From Pleurocapsales cyanobacterium LEGE 06147 (GTDB lineage: Bacteria; Cyanobacteriota; Cyanobacteriia; Cyanobacteriales; Xenococcaceae): 58,029 nt of DNA. Position numbers and translations under genes: made by a program. The DNA lies in contig JADEWQ010000025.1 of the NCBI GenBank assembly GCA_015207585.1, forward strand, positions 1-58,029, in the 5' to 3' direction. The notes under the pieces are model-generated. The model was not told the DNA's origin. It searched no databases and saw nothing but the letters and a program-made list of their open reading frames with translations. Numbering within the stretch: the first letter of the stretch is position 1; each line of letters starts with the position of its first letter. Shown here piece after piece: positions 10,062-18,608 of this stretch.

Positions 10062-10240
10062 TAACTTGTTTATTAATACAGTTGTTTCAGGATATTCTCT
10101 AATTATTTTAAGAGTATTTAAGAAATGTATCTAAAGAATGATTTTATTAGCTAAAGCCTCAATTAAATTAACTCGTACCGTTCATAAGTATTTACGGAAC
10201 TTTTCCTTTGATTTTCAGTCATTTTGAGGAGCGATCGATT

Positions 10241-10843
10241 GTGAAATTGATGTCATCATTACCAATTAAAGAACGATCCTATTTATTCGCTCGTGGTGAA
10301 GAGCTACCATCTTCATCAGATAGTTTATGGCTGATCTTAACTGGAGTCGTCAAAAGTTATACTTTTAATGATGAAGGCGAAATCATTCCCATGGGTTATT
10401 GGGGTGAAGAAGATGCAGTTGGACAAGCAATATCTGGAGTAGAACCATACCTGATTGAGTGTCTGACTGAGGTAAAAGCCGTCATGATTTCTCCGTACCA
10501 GTTGCAGCAGTTGCCCGCTGTTATGCTACGTCATGCAAGATATGTAGAACAACTGATTTGTCTTTTGCGCCATCAACCTGTCGAAAAGCGTTTTCTCTGT
10601 GTTTTGAAATGGCTGGCAGATAGATTTGGCTATCGTGTGGAACAAGGACGTTTAATTAACCTGGAGTTGACTCATAACGAACTAGCAGAATTAATCGGTG
10701 CTGCTAGGGTAACAGTAACCAAGCTAATCAATCATTTGGAGCGAGAAGAAATTATTGTGCGGCAAAACAAATGTATAGTTTTGATTGAAAAGCATGTGCG
10801 CGAACTAGTTATTTCCGGTCACAAAAATACTTTATCTTTATAG
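10241..10843 (+). CDS. Crp/Fnr family transcriptional regulator
   Basis: A 200-residue DNA-binding regulator. The first two thirds form a cyclic-nucleotide-type beta barrel (LWLILTGVVKSYTFNDEGEI). The last third carries the winged helix-turn-helix LTHNELAELIGAARVTVTKLI. I chose the GTG at 10241 because GAGGAG at 10226-10231 sits 9 bases upstream; an in-frame TTG at 10208 lacks such a site. No cAMP-contacting arginine motif or iron-sulfur cysteines are evident, so the effector is unknown. Its divergence from phr raises the possibility of local regulation, but no operator was identified. Distant similarity to NtcA-like proteins is expected; it is not NtcA itself. Confidence 0.85.
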   Translation: MKLMSSLPIKERSYLFARGEELPSSSDSLWLILTGVVKSYTFNDEGEIIPMGYWGEEDAVGQAISGVEPYLIECLTEVKAVMISPYQLQQLPAVMLRHARYVEQLICLLRHQPVEKRFLCVLKWLADRFGYRVEQGRLINLELTHNELAELIGAARVTVTKLINHLEREEIIVRQNKCIVLIEKHVRELVISGHKNTLSL

Positions 10844-10863
10844 CAAGAATCAGAAGTCAATGG

Positions 10864-10899
10864 ATAATTGAGAATTAATAATTATCAATTCTCAATTAT
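10864..10899. repeat. 13-bp perfect inverted repeat after the Crp/Fnr gene
   Basis: ATAATTGAGAATT at 10864-10876 and AATTCTCAATTAT at 10887-10899 are perfect reverse complements and could form a 13-bp stem. The sequence belongs to the dispersed TAATTGA-type repeats of this window: its left arm plus loop recurs almost unchanged at 45333-45355 after rnc. It may help end transcription, but it is AT-only in its stem core. Confidence 0.6.
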
Positions 10900-10970
10900 T
10901 GACTGTATCCCCGTTCCCAACCTCACGCAAGAAGTCTAACTTGCCAAAAAGGTTCTCTTGGAGCTTGCAC

Positions 10971-11720
10971 TCAAAAATGCACTTTATACAAATTAAATAA
11001 TTCTCCCGAGGAGCGCGAGACTATTTTGGCACCGACAGCTTTAATTGTTTTTTCCCATTCAGCCACAGGCTCTAGAAAAACCTCAGCCCCTAAATAAGTT
11101 TCCAGAACTGCCCAATCCTCTGCTAGAGGCTTTTCTGGATCGAGGATGTCAAAAACAAACTGTCCGTCTGGTTTAAGTATCCTCTTAACCTCAGCCATAA
11201 CCGTACTCCAGTAATCGGGAGGGTAATAACAACTAAATCCAGTCGCGATCGCTAAATCGAACTGAGCTGGCGAGTAGTTCAAATGATGAGCGGTTCCTAA
11301 CTCAACTCCCTTGAACAGCTTAGAATTCAACTGAGGACTGCGAGCATTGAGAACATCCCTTGCTACAGTACTAATTTCCCGTCCATAAAAAAATGCTTTC
11401 CAATCTCGCCAAGGATAAATCAAAAAGCTTACGCCACAGCCAATGTCCAAACAATGCTGGTTTTTTTGTGGCTGCGCAATTTCCCAGAAGGGAGAAGCAA
11501 TTCTCTGGGCAAGTTTACCAGTAACCCACTCCTTAAATATTGGCATAGCTTCTACTTCTGTGGGTAGATCGAAAGCTTGCTGTTGATACTGGCGGTTAAA
11601 CCTATATGCCACTTGGTCAATTTTCTTCTGCCAAGAATCTGTCTGAGGGATACCACCTATTTGTGAACTGCGCGAAGCAGAAGGATCTTTCTCGAAGAGA
11701 AAATTTCGCTTTTTAGACAT
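10971..11720 (-). CDS. class I SAM-dependent methyltransferase
   Basis: A 249-residue methyltransferase. HCLDIGCGVSFLIYPW at about 88-103 is motif I that binds SAM. FDLAIATGFSCYYPPDYW is the post-motif II segment, and LKPDGQFVFDILDPEKP is the motif III strand. The N-terminal 60 residues include a polar segment and a basic helix (KKIDQVAYRFNRQYQQQAF) typical of small-molecule or lipid methyltransferases. It is convergent with the Crp/Fnr gene. No family-level substrate prediction is possible. Confidence 0.8.
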   Translation of the reverse strand: MSKKRNFLFEKDPSASRSSQIGGIPQTDSWQKKIDQVAYRFNRQYQQQAFDLPTEVEAMPIFKEWVTGKLAQRIASPFWEIAQPQKNQHCLDIGCGVSFLIYPWRDWKAFFYGREISTVARDVLNARSPQLNSKLFKGVELGTAHHLNYSPAQFDLAIATGFSCYYPPDYWSTVMAEVKRILKPDGQFVFDILDPEKPLAEDWAVLETYLGAEVFLEPVAEWEKTIKAVGAKIVSRSSGELFNLYKVHF

Positions 11721-11865
11721 TAAGACAACATCGCTTTTAAAACCATTGTAGTGAAGTTCTAGCCTATGGAGGTGGCAGCAATCATTCGTTACTTATGTAA
11801 TTAATGCCTGAACTATAATTTGTACGACTCCAATCGCCACCTGTACTAATAACCAAGTATTCCTC

Positions 11866-12272
11866 GTGCTCGTTTGGGGAACCTTTGCTCCTGTAGGAAC
11901 TTTGATTTGGTGGTTAGATGGGGGAAAAGATAAGTTAGAGAGAAGAAGTAAAGAGATTGAAGCTTTATTAAATAGTGACTCTACGTCTGAAGATACTGCT
12001 GCTGGGAATTCCTGCTATATTATTTTCCTGACTGGCATAGGGGATGTCTCAGGCGATTTTTTGAATTTTTGTGGAGAGTAACCGAAAAAGCAGACGGATG
12101 GTTAGAACTAACTCAATACTTGCTAGAATTTCGCAATGTTTGGCGAATGGCAATTTCCGCTGACGATCGCTACGGACGCATCTATAATCCAGCGATCGCC
12201 CTATCTATTATGGAAAGGATGGAACAGCAGCAATCTATCCCCCGCTCTCACAAGAGCCAATTCACTTGCTAG
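11866..12272 (+). pseudogene. decayed hypothetical gene with internal deletion and frameshift
   Basis: Two frames read as pieces of one protein. Frame one begins LVWGTFAPVGTLIWWLDGG and runs through IIFLTGIGDVSGD. Frame two picks up at about 12050 with RFFEFLWRVTEKADGWLEL and runs through WRMAISADDRYGRIYNPAI to MERMEQQQSIPRSH before a stop at 12272. From memory, a conserved cyanobacterial hypothetical protein has these blocks in this order with roughly 30-40 residues between them and a longer C-terminus. This copy therefore seems to have lost an internal segment, shifted frame and lost its 3' half. No intact copy is present in the window. Confidence 0.6.
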
Positions 12273-12450
12273 TATTGCGATTCTGTTTGGTTTCCTTGTT
12301 GAATACCTTGAAGGCTCTGAGTTGGATGAAGTTTAGTGAGAATCTGGCTCCATCCATTTTACAGAAGCGGTGGTAATTTCTCCGACCTCGCACTATGGGG
12401 GCTAATTTCTTAGCCTTGACCGTAGCACCACAATTCGAGCTGTTTAATAA

Positions 12451-13671
12451 TTATCCCAGCAGATTGAAATTACCCAAGGGTTGGTAGCCTGGTAAAATTT
12501 GTCTGAGATCGGCAGTAGATATTTGTAGATGTTGGGTCAATACAAAAGCGATCGCTTCTCGAAAATCTGTTGTCACGGATAAATCTCTTCCTCGCTCCAA
12601 CTGGGATTCGGCTAACCCCGTCCACTCACCGTATACCTTGCCACCACGAATCCCACCACCTAATAGCCAAAAGACATTACCTCGTCCGTGATCGGTTCCA
12701 CCGTTGCCATTTTCTTTAACAGTGCGACCGAATTCTGACATGAGCATAATTACAGTATCTGAGTAAATCGAACCTAACTCATGAACGAGAGTAGCTAAAC
12801 CTTTACCTAAAGATTGCAAAGACTGATTTAAGTGAACCTTTTGATCGATATGAGTATCCCAATCGCCAATCGCCATAAATGCCAATTGAGTTCTGGCATC
12901 TCCTACCATCAGCTTTGCTACTTCCACTGCATCATCGACAAAATAATTTGCTGGCGGCGCACCACGGGAAGCTGACATCATCTCTGCCTTTAATTGAGCT
13001 AAAATAATTTCTCTGGCTTGACGACCTTGTTGATAAGCTTTACTAACTTCATCACTACCATCATATAAAGGGTCAAAGACATGGCTTATGTGAGGTTTGT
13101 CTGTATGTAGGAAAGAAATAGAATTTTTTCCAGGAGAAAGATTAGCCACTGGCATTGAACCGCGCAAGATACGTGGAGTAGTATTGCCTACATTCAGGGC
13201 TTGAGTGGGTCGGTCTTGGGGTAAAGTAGCTAATAGTCGATTCATCCAACCATCTGCTGTCTTTTTCACGCCAGGCGTACCGCTTTCCAGGTAGTCTTGA
13301 GCGTCAAAATGAGAACGAGTCTCATCCGGCGATCCGCAGCAATGAATAAAAGCCAAACTACCTTTTTTCCATAATGGCATTAAATCGGCTAATGCTGGAT
13401 GTAAGCCAAAAAAGCCATCTAAGTCCAATACTCCTGCTTTTTCTCCCGGATAGGGAATAGCAAGAGTCGGTCTAGCTTCGTAGTAATTTGCTTCTTGATG
13501 GGGAACGACAACATTCAATCCATCTATACCACCTCTAAGGAAAATGACCACTAGCCGTTTGCGGTTGTTCGGAACAGCAACTCCTTTAACTATCCAACTA
13601 TTCCAACCAACCGGAAGCAGCATTCCTCCAGTAACTAAACCTGCTGTTTGTAAAAATTTTCTTCTTTTCAT
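12451..13671 (-). CDS. DUF1501 family protein with Tat-type signal
   Basis: A 406-residue secreted protein of the DUF1501 family, a sulfatase-like fold group of unknown activity. The start at 13671 places MKRRKFLQTAGLVTGG at the N-terminus, a twin-arginine-like signal; a longer GTG start at 13710 adds 13 residues before it and is less likely. Family blocks include VVIFLRGGIDGLNVVVPH, HCCGSPDETRSHFDAQDYLESG, and near the end MLMSEFGRTVKENGNGGTDH. It is just downstream of the DUF1800 gene on the same strand. The DUF1501-DUF1800 pairing is widespread in bacteria and suggests an exported complex whose role is not known. Confidence 0.88.
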   Translation of the reverse strand: MKRRKFLQTAGLVTGGMLLPVGWNSWIVKGVAVPNNRKRLVVIFLRGGIDGLNVVVPHQEANYYEARPTLAIPYPGEKAGVLDLDGFFGLHPALADLMPLWKKGSLAFIHCCGSPDETRSHFDAQDYLESGTPGVKKTADGWMNRLLATLPQDRPTQALNVGNTTPRILRGSMPVANLSPGKNSISFLHTDKPHISHVFDPLYDGSDEVSKAYQQGRQAREIILAQLKAEMMSASRGAPPANYFVDDAVEVAKLMVGDARTQLAFMAIGDWDTHIDQKVHLNQSLQSLGKGLATLVHELGSIYSDTVIMLMSEFGRTVKENGNGGTDHGRGNVFWLLGGGIRGGKVYGEWTGLAESQLERGRDLSVTTDFREAIAFVLTQHLQISTADLRQILPGYQPLGNFNLLG

Positions 13672-13714
13672 AGATAATAGATGATTCCTTAATTGCTTCG
13701 CTTGGCTCACGGAT

Positions 13715-13742
13715 GTAAGGGCAATTGGTCAATCGCCCCTAC
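13715..13742. repeat. 28-base near-perfect palindrome between DUF1800 and DUF1501 genes
   Basis: The 28 bases run from GTAAGGGCAATT to AATCGCCCCTAC and pair end to end with two mismatches. Its GTA(A/G)GG...CCCTAC ends resemble those of the palindrome at 23665-23694, suggesting a shared dispersed repeat. It lies in the short gap of an apparent operon. Confidence 0.55.
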
Positions 13743-13752
13743 TGGTGACTGA

Positions 13753-15234
13753 TTATTTGTACATCATTTCTGGACTACCCAGCATTAAAGCGGTACGCAG
13801 TCTAGGCGGACTGTTGTGAAGCACTTGTTTTGTGTGTGGCGACAAAAGATCGTTTAGAGTTGCGCTTACAACTTCGGCATTAACTTGATTCTTATTTAAT
13901 GCGCCAATGGCAATCTCTGTTGCCAAACTAATTCTGCGCAGCATGCCATCAGGATTAAGCCAAACATCCTTAGTACTTGCGTAGCCATCGGGAGTAAGAC
14001 AGCCATAAACTGGCATTCCCAATTGTTCTAACATTTCCCTTAATTGTTGGTAATCGGGATTGTCGATGCGTGCGGCTCGTACGATGGAAATTAGATATTG
14101 ATAAGGGGTTTTAAATTTTTTGCCGTAATACTGAGGATCGTTGAATTCAGTACTGTGAAAAAGGGTATCTAAAATGGCGCGAATATCTCCATCAGTCTTG
14201 CGGAATTTTTGTGCTAGTTTATCCACCAAACTTTGTGGTGGTTCATCAGCAACGAAATATTGCGCCAATTTATAACTGATAAAATGGGCAGTGGAAGGAT
14301 GAGTGACTAAAATATCTAAAGCTTTTTCTCCTTCTTCGATGCCGCTACCTTTGATAGTAGTGCCTAGAAAAACTTTATCGCTAAAATCATGGCGATTTTC
14401 GTCGAAAAAGAAACCTTTTTCCTCTCGTTTACTACTACCACTACGATCTATTCCCCATCCGGTGAAGATACGAGCCAAAGCAGTAACATCTGCTTGGGTA
14501 TAGCCTCCATCTACGCCTAAAGTATGCAGTTCCATCAATTCGCGAGCGTAGTTTTCATTTAAACCTTTAAATCTACCCCGCGCACCCGGACTATGGGGGT
14601 CTGTATTTACTTCATTGTCTAAATATAGCAGCATTGCCGGATGACGGGCGGTTACCTCTAATAAATCGCGAAAACGCCCCAAAGCATGAATTCTAATGTC
14701 ATTTTCATAATCTCCTACCCAGATTGAGGCGATCGCTTTTTTGCCATAAACATTGAAGTGATTAAACCAGAAATCTATCATAACTTCTTGTAGTTGACGC
14801 TTAGAAGCGATCGCTCTTGCTAAACGTCCTTCTACTGCTTGGTGCATAACTCTCCATCTTTGTTGAAGGAGTTTGTCTTTTTCTTCTGCTGATAATTCCC
14901 GTCCTTTTTTTTCTTTCATTTGTGGGTTGGGAACATATTTTTGGAACAGTTCTGTAGGACTCATTTTTAGAGTTTCTAGTTGGGCAAGATGAAGCTCAAG
15001 TTGTGAAAATTCTGGAATAGAATCTGGAGCAAGTTGTTCTTGAAGATAAGTTTCAACTCCTTTTGACCTAACTTGCTCGATCTGTTTATAAGTAGGACCA
15101 AAACTGAGGCGATTTAGTAAGTGCAAAATCTGAGTATCTTCTACTAAACCGCTCGCTTGTTTCTGAACTAATCCCAACCACAGGATTGCTCCACAGATTA
15201 GTAATAAGATCCAGGAATTTAATTTTGGCTTCAT
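13753..15234 (-). CDS. DUF1800 family protein
   Basis: A 493-residue exported protein of the DUF1800 family. The N-terminus WILLLICGAILWLGLVQ is a signal peptide or anchor. The body has the family hallmarks LLNRLSFGPTYKQIEQV at about 39-55, MIDFWFNHFNVY near 154, YLDNEVNTDPHSPGARG, NENYARELMELHTLGVDGGYTQ and LARIFTGWGIDR. The family function is unknown. It is the upstream partner of the DUF1501 gene, 81 bases away from that gene's chosen start, and both are probably co-transcribed. Confidence 0.88.
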   Translation of the reverse strand: MKPKLNSWILLLICGAILWLGLVQKQASGLVEDTQILHLLNRLSFGPTYKQIEQVRSKGVETYLQEQLAPDSIPEFSQLELHLAQLETLKMSPTELFQKYVPNPQMKEKKGRELSAEEKDKLLQQRWRVMHQAVEGRLARAIASKRQLQEVMIDFWFNHFNVYGKKAIASIWVGDYENDIRIHALGRFRDLLEVTARHPAMLLYLDNEVNTDPHSPGARGRFKGLNENYARELMELHTLGVDGGYTQADVTALARIFTGWGIDRSGSSKREEKGFFFDENRHDFSDKVFLGTTIKGSGIEEGEKALDILVTHPSTAHFISYKLAQYFVADEPPQSLVDKLAQKFRKTDGDIRAILDTLFHSTEFNDPQYYGKKFKTPYQYLISIVRAARIDNPDYQQLREMLEQLGMPVYGCLTPDGYASTKDVWLNPDGMLRRISLATEIAIGALNKNQVNAEVVSATLNDLLSPHTKQVLHNSPPRLRTALMLGSPEMMYK

Positions 15235-15556
15235 AGCTCCCAGCTTTTGTTTCTCACCCAGTATAAACTTAGAAAATTTAATAATAGTTCAGTATTTCTC
15301 CTTTTTTTCGCTCGAAGTTAGCAAAAATTTAAATATTTTTTTGATTAAAAATCAATTTTATTAAAAGTGCGAACAAAATACTTAGGATAGTTTATTTTTT
15401 CAAATATATCTAGAGTAATATTTCTTAGTGCAGATGAATTAATTAATTGAAATATTTATAAATATAAAAATAAGGTAAGGAAAAAACTAAAAAACCTTAT
15501 AAAAATTGGAATTGAGTAATTGCAAAAATAATTTAGTTGCAGGAGGGTCAAAGTTA
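15235..15556. other. AT-rich divergent promoter region
   Basis: About 320 bases separate the minus-strand DUF1800 gene from the plus-strand stress cassette. It is strongly AT-rich with several TATAAA-like hexamers. It ends with the Shine-Dalgarno site AGGAGGG at 15541-15547, ahead of the ATG at 15557. No defined operator was recognised. Confidence 0.5.
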
Positions 15557-16369
15557 ATGAATATAAGTACTAGAAAAAGAGCTTTAGGACTTTTTCCCAC
15601 GCGCCGAGATGCAGAATCAGCACTAAGAAAACTCCAAGAATCTGGTTTCCCGATGGATCGAGTTTCCATAATCGCGCGGGATGGGGATAGAGGAGATAGA
15701 ATCGCCGGTGTAGATGTAAATGACCGTAGCCAAGGGAACAAAGCCGATGAAGGTGCAGCTACAGGTGCAGTTGCTGGTGGTGCTTTGGGTGGAATTACCG
15801 GTTTGTTAGTAGGTTTGGGTACTCTAGCAATTCCAGGTATAGGTCCGATAATGCTAGCAGGAGCAGGAGCTACAGCACTTGCCACTACTTTAGCTGGTGG
15901 TGCTATCGGTGCTGCCGGTGGTGGTTTAGTCGGCGCACTGATTGGCTTGGGTATTCCCGAAGAAAGAGCCAGAGTTTATCGCGATCGCGTTGCTCATGGA
16001 GACTATTTGTTAATAGTCGATGGTACGGAAGCGGAAATTGCTCGCGCTCAGCGAATACTTGACGCATACGGTATTCGCGAGTGGGGTGTTTATGACGTAC
16101 CCGCAAATAATGTGGCTCCCGCAGAACCTACTAGCGAGCGAGTGGTCACTAGAGAATCTTATGTTAATGCATCAGAAATTGACACTCCTGGCAGAGTCAA
16201 TGAAGTTCTTCCTACAGAACCGCGCGTCAATCGAGATGTAGAACCAGATCCTACAGTAAGAAAATCTGCGGTTAATCGCTCCCTGGAAGAAGGCGAGGTC
16301 ATCTCAGAAGACCCAGAAGTAATTATCGTCGATCATCGTTCTCAACGTGACAGACAAAACAATCTTTAG
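15557..16369 (+). CDS. general stress protein 17M-like domain protein with glycine-rich membrane segment
   Basis: A 270-residue protein. Residues 5-40 (KRALGLFPTRRDAESALRKL, then ESGFPMDRVSIIARD) match the general stress protein 17M/YflT-type domain. Residues about 65-130 are Gly/Ala-rich and hydrophobic with glycine-zipper spacing, suggesting membrane association. Then comes a short basic-acidic linker (EERARVYRDRVAHGDYLL) and an acidic, low-complexity tail. I chose the ATG at 15557 because AGGAGGG lies 9 bases before it; an in-frame upstream ATG at 15506 has no such site. It is the first gene of a four-gene co-oriented stress-type cassette. Function is inferred from domains only. Confidence 0.75.
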   Translation: MNISTRKRALGLFPTRRDAESALRKLQESGFPMDRVSIIARDGDRGDRIAGVDVNDRSQGNKADEGAATGAVAGGALGGITGLLVGLGTLAIPGIGPIMLAGAGATALATTLAGGAIGAAGGGLVGALIGLGIPEERARVYRDRVAHGDYLLIVDGTEAEIARAQRILDAYGIREWGVYDVPANNVAPAEPTSERVVTRESYVNASEIDTPGRVNEVLPTEPRVNRDVEPDPTVRKSAVNRSLEEGEVISEDPEVIIVDHRSQRDRQNNL

Positions 16370-16411
16370 CGCTTGTCAAAAAGCTAGTTATTTCAGAAAA
16401 AAGATAAAAAT

Positions 16412-16879
16412 ATGAACAAGCTGATCGTTCCTTTACTGAGTAGTATTTTCTTATTCGGTGCAGTTGCCTGTAATGATGCTGCTAGAACCGATCGACAAGC
16501 TCCTGACGAGCCAGGAGCAACACTAGAAGCTCCGACAACCGAAGAGGCTCAAGAAAGCCAAGAAGACGCAACTAGCGACGTTCGCCGCGATCAACTCGAT
16601 TCTGACATTAGAGCACGGGAAGAACGGCGCGAGATATTTAACGATGGTCAGGCAGAAAGAGATGATGGTGACCTTCAAAGCGAAGTACGCAGCAAATTAG
16701 AAGCTAATCTCCCGGCAAGTGCCTTGGTGGTTGAGTCTAATGATGGGGTCGTTACCATTTCAGGAACTGTTCCTACTCAAGAACAATATAATCGAATCGA
16801 ACCCCTGGCAAGAGAAATTGATGGGGTTCGGGAAGTGAATGTGGATGCAATAGTTCAACCAGCTCAACCAGAAAGTTAG
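16412..16879 (+). CDS. BON-domain lipoprotein
   Basis: A 155-residue predicted lipoprotein. The signal MNKLIVPLLSSIFLFGAVAC has a lipobox ending at Cys20. A long acidic, Glu/Asp/Arg-rich linker follows (about 21-90). The C-terminal 60 residues, including SEVRSKLEANLPASALVVES, GVVTISGTVPTQEQ and VREVNVDAIV, form a BON domain, associated with osmotic-stress proteins and membrane-lipid binding. It begins 42 bases after the stress protein gene, so co-transcription is likely, and a strong hairpin follows at 16928. Its location is probably the periplasmic side of a membrane. Confidence 0.85.
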   Translation: MNKLIVPLLSSIFLFGAVACNDAARTDRQAPDEPGATLEAPTTEEAQESQEDATSDVRRDQLDSDIRAREERREIFNDGQAERDDGDLQSEVRSKLEANLPASALVVESNDGVVTISGTVPTQEQYNRIEPLAREIDGVREVNVDAIVQPAQPES

Positions 16880-16927
16880 ATACAAAAAGATTTTTAGATA
16901 TTGCTACTGAATAATTGACTTCCACCA

Positions 16928-16956
16928 AAGACAGGATTTAAACAAAATCCTGTCTT
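16928..16956 (+). terminator. 12-bp hairpin after the BON lipoprotein gene
   Basis: AAGACAGGATTT and AAATCCTGTCTT form a perfect 12-bp stem with a 5-base loop, 48 bases after the stop codon. The following bases (CCTTGCTTTG) are only moderately T-rich. It probably separates the first two cassette genes from the PRC-barrel gene. Confidence 0.65.
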
Positions 16957-17111
16957 CCTTGCTTTGAGATAACTTTAAAGTAATATCTGCTAATAGTTAG
17001 AGCGGACTCAAATTTTGATCTATCTCATTAGTTAGATGAAAATAAAAAACTTTATTTCTAGGCTAATAACGTAACTAAATTTCCAAAAAAAAATATTGCA
17101 GGAGAAGTTTT

Positions 17112-17984
17112 ATGGCTTTAACAAAAATTGGGGATTTATATCCCGATTATAAAGAGGATATTTTCGGAGGCGATGACATCAAAAATTACTCTGTCTATAG
17201 CGAACAGGAGGAAAAAATTGGTACTGTCGACGACATTCTAGTAGACGAGTCCGGTAGTTTCCGCTACTTCGTCATCGATACCGGCTTTTGGATTTTTGGT
17301 AAGAAAGTTTTACTTCCTGTAGGTCGTGCCCACATCGATTATAACCAACATCGCCTTTACGCTCTAGGAATGACTAGAGAGCAAGTGGAAAGCCTTCCCG
17401 AATACCGTGAAGATATGACTATAGACTACGATTACGAAGAACGGGTCAGAAATGTATATCGTCCGGGAGTAGCTGGAACAACGGGAGCTACAACTGCATC
17501 TACATACGATCGCGATACCTACAGCTACGATCGCGATCGTCCTCTTTATAACCTAGATGAGCAAAATCATCAAAAATTCAAACTTTATCAAGAACGTTTA
17601 GTCGCTAATAAAGACCGTTTTCGGATTGGTACGGTAACGGTTGGTAAGCATGTTGAAACTGAAACTGCACGAGTTTCCGTCCCTGTCGAAAAAGAACGAG
17701 TAGTTATCGAACGCACCGATCCTACAAGTACTACCCCAGTAACCCCTGGTTCTGCTGACTTCCGCGAAGGAGAAGTCGCACGAATGGAAGTTTATGAAGA
17801 GACGGCAGATATCGACAAACAAGCCTTCGTGCGCGAAGAAGTCAATATCAAGAAAGAAGTTCAGCGCGATACGGTAGACGCTACCGAACAAGTACGTCGT
17901 GAAGAGTTAGACGTTGACGTTGATAACGAATCAATCGTTGACAGAGATCGAGTCAATCGCGATCGCATCAATCGAAACCAATAA
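17112..17984 (+). CDS. PRC-barrel and DUF2382 domain protein
   Basis: A 290-residue protein with an N-terminal PRC-barrel (about 20-90: YSVYSEQEEKIGTVDDILV, then RYFVIDTGFWIFGKKVLLPV). A Tyr/Asp/Arg-rich linker follows, then a DUF2382 domain from about 155 (LYQERLVANKDRFRIGTVTV, HVETETARVSVPVEKERVVI). The tail is highly charged with repeated DRDRVNRD-like text. The ATG follows GCAGGAGAAG, a good ribosome site. This architecture is common in desiccation- and radiation-tolerant bacteria and is thought to be stress-related; the exact role is unknown. A strong terminator follows at 17995. Confidence 0.88.
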   Translation: MALTKIGDLYPDYKEDIFGGDDIKNYSVYSEQEEKIGTVDDILVDESGSFRYFVIDTGFWIFGKKVLLPVGRAHIDYNQHRLYALGMTREQVESLPEYREDMTIDYDYEERVRNVYRPGVAGTTGATTASTYDRDTYSYDRDRPLYNLDEQNHQKFKLYQERLVANKDRFRIGTVTVGKHVETETARVSVPVEKERVVIERTDPTSTTPVTPGSADFREGEVARMEVYEETADIDKQAFVREEVNIKKEVQRDTVDATEQVRREELDVDVDNESIVDRDRVNRDRINRNQ

Positions 17985-17994
17985 AACACTTCAC

Positions 17995-18035
17995 AGGTAG
18001 AGTTGTCAGTCAAAACAGCTCTGCCTCATTTTTTT
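17995..18035 (+). terminator. factor-independent terminator after the PRC-barrel gene
   Basis: AGGTAGAGTTGT and ACAGCTCTGCCT form a 12-bp stem with two G-U pairs and an 8-base loop, followed by CATTTTTTTC. It begins 10 bases after the stop codon and is the most canonical terminator in the window. Confidence 0.85.
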
Positions 18036-18071
18036 CTTGAAGTTTATTAAGCTAGCAGCACAATTACTAAT

Positions 18072-18608
18072 ATGAATGGGGAAAACGATACCACTAACAG
18101 GCAGGAACGCGATCTAGATTTGTTAAATCAAATTAAAAACGACAAACAATTGACGGGCGATCGGCAAAAAGAGCCTATCTCAGAAATAGTAGCAGAAAAA
18201 TCTATTTCCCTATTAGAAGAAAAATTACTAGTTAACCGCAATAAGCGCAAAGTAGGCGAAGTAGTAGTGCGGAAAAAAATTGAAACCCGCATGGTACAAG
18301 TTCCAGTTCGACGCGAGGTATTGATTGTCGAGCAAATTGGTGGAGAAAATAAACAATTAGCCGAAATCGATATAGGGAAAGGAGAAATTACTGGTGTAGA
18401 AATTGCTAATTTATCTCGTAATATTGCCGAGCGAACTATAGAAGCTGAATTTCTTTCTCCCAGTTCTGCTAGCGATTTTTTAAAAGCGATCGCACTCACA
18501 GAAAACCACGGCTGTGTTAAGATAAACATCGAATTGACGGTAAATAGTCAAGAAAAACTAGAAGCTTATCAACAAATGTTGAAAGATATAAAAACGTTCA
18601 ATTCCTAG
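18072..18608 (+). CDS. DUF2382 domain protein
   Basis: A 178-residue protein built around one DUF2382 domain (about 55-100: LLEEKLLVNRNKRKVGEVVV, RKKIETRMVQVPVRREVLIV). This segment parallels the C-terminal domain of the preceding PRC-barrel protein, so the two may be paralogous by domain duplication. The C-terminal half (EFLSPSSASDFLKAIALTEN) resembles a short alpha/beta module. No signal peptide is visible. It lies 37 bases after the upstream terminator, so it may be read through or have its own promoter. Function is unknown. Confidence 0.8.
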   Translation: MNGENDTTNRQERDLDLLNQIKNDKQLTGDRQKEPISEIVAEKSISLLEEKLLVNRNKRKVGEVVVRKKIETRMVQVPVRREVLIVEQIGGENKQLAEIDIGKGEITGVEIANLSRNIAERTIEAEFLSPSSASDFLKAIALTENHGCVKINIELTVNSQEKLEAYQQMLKDIKTFNS

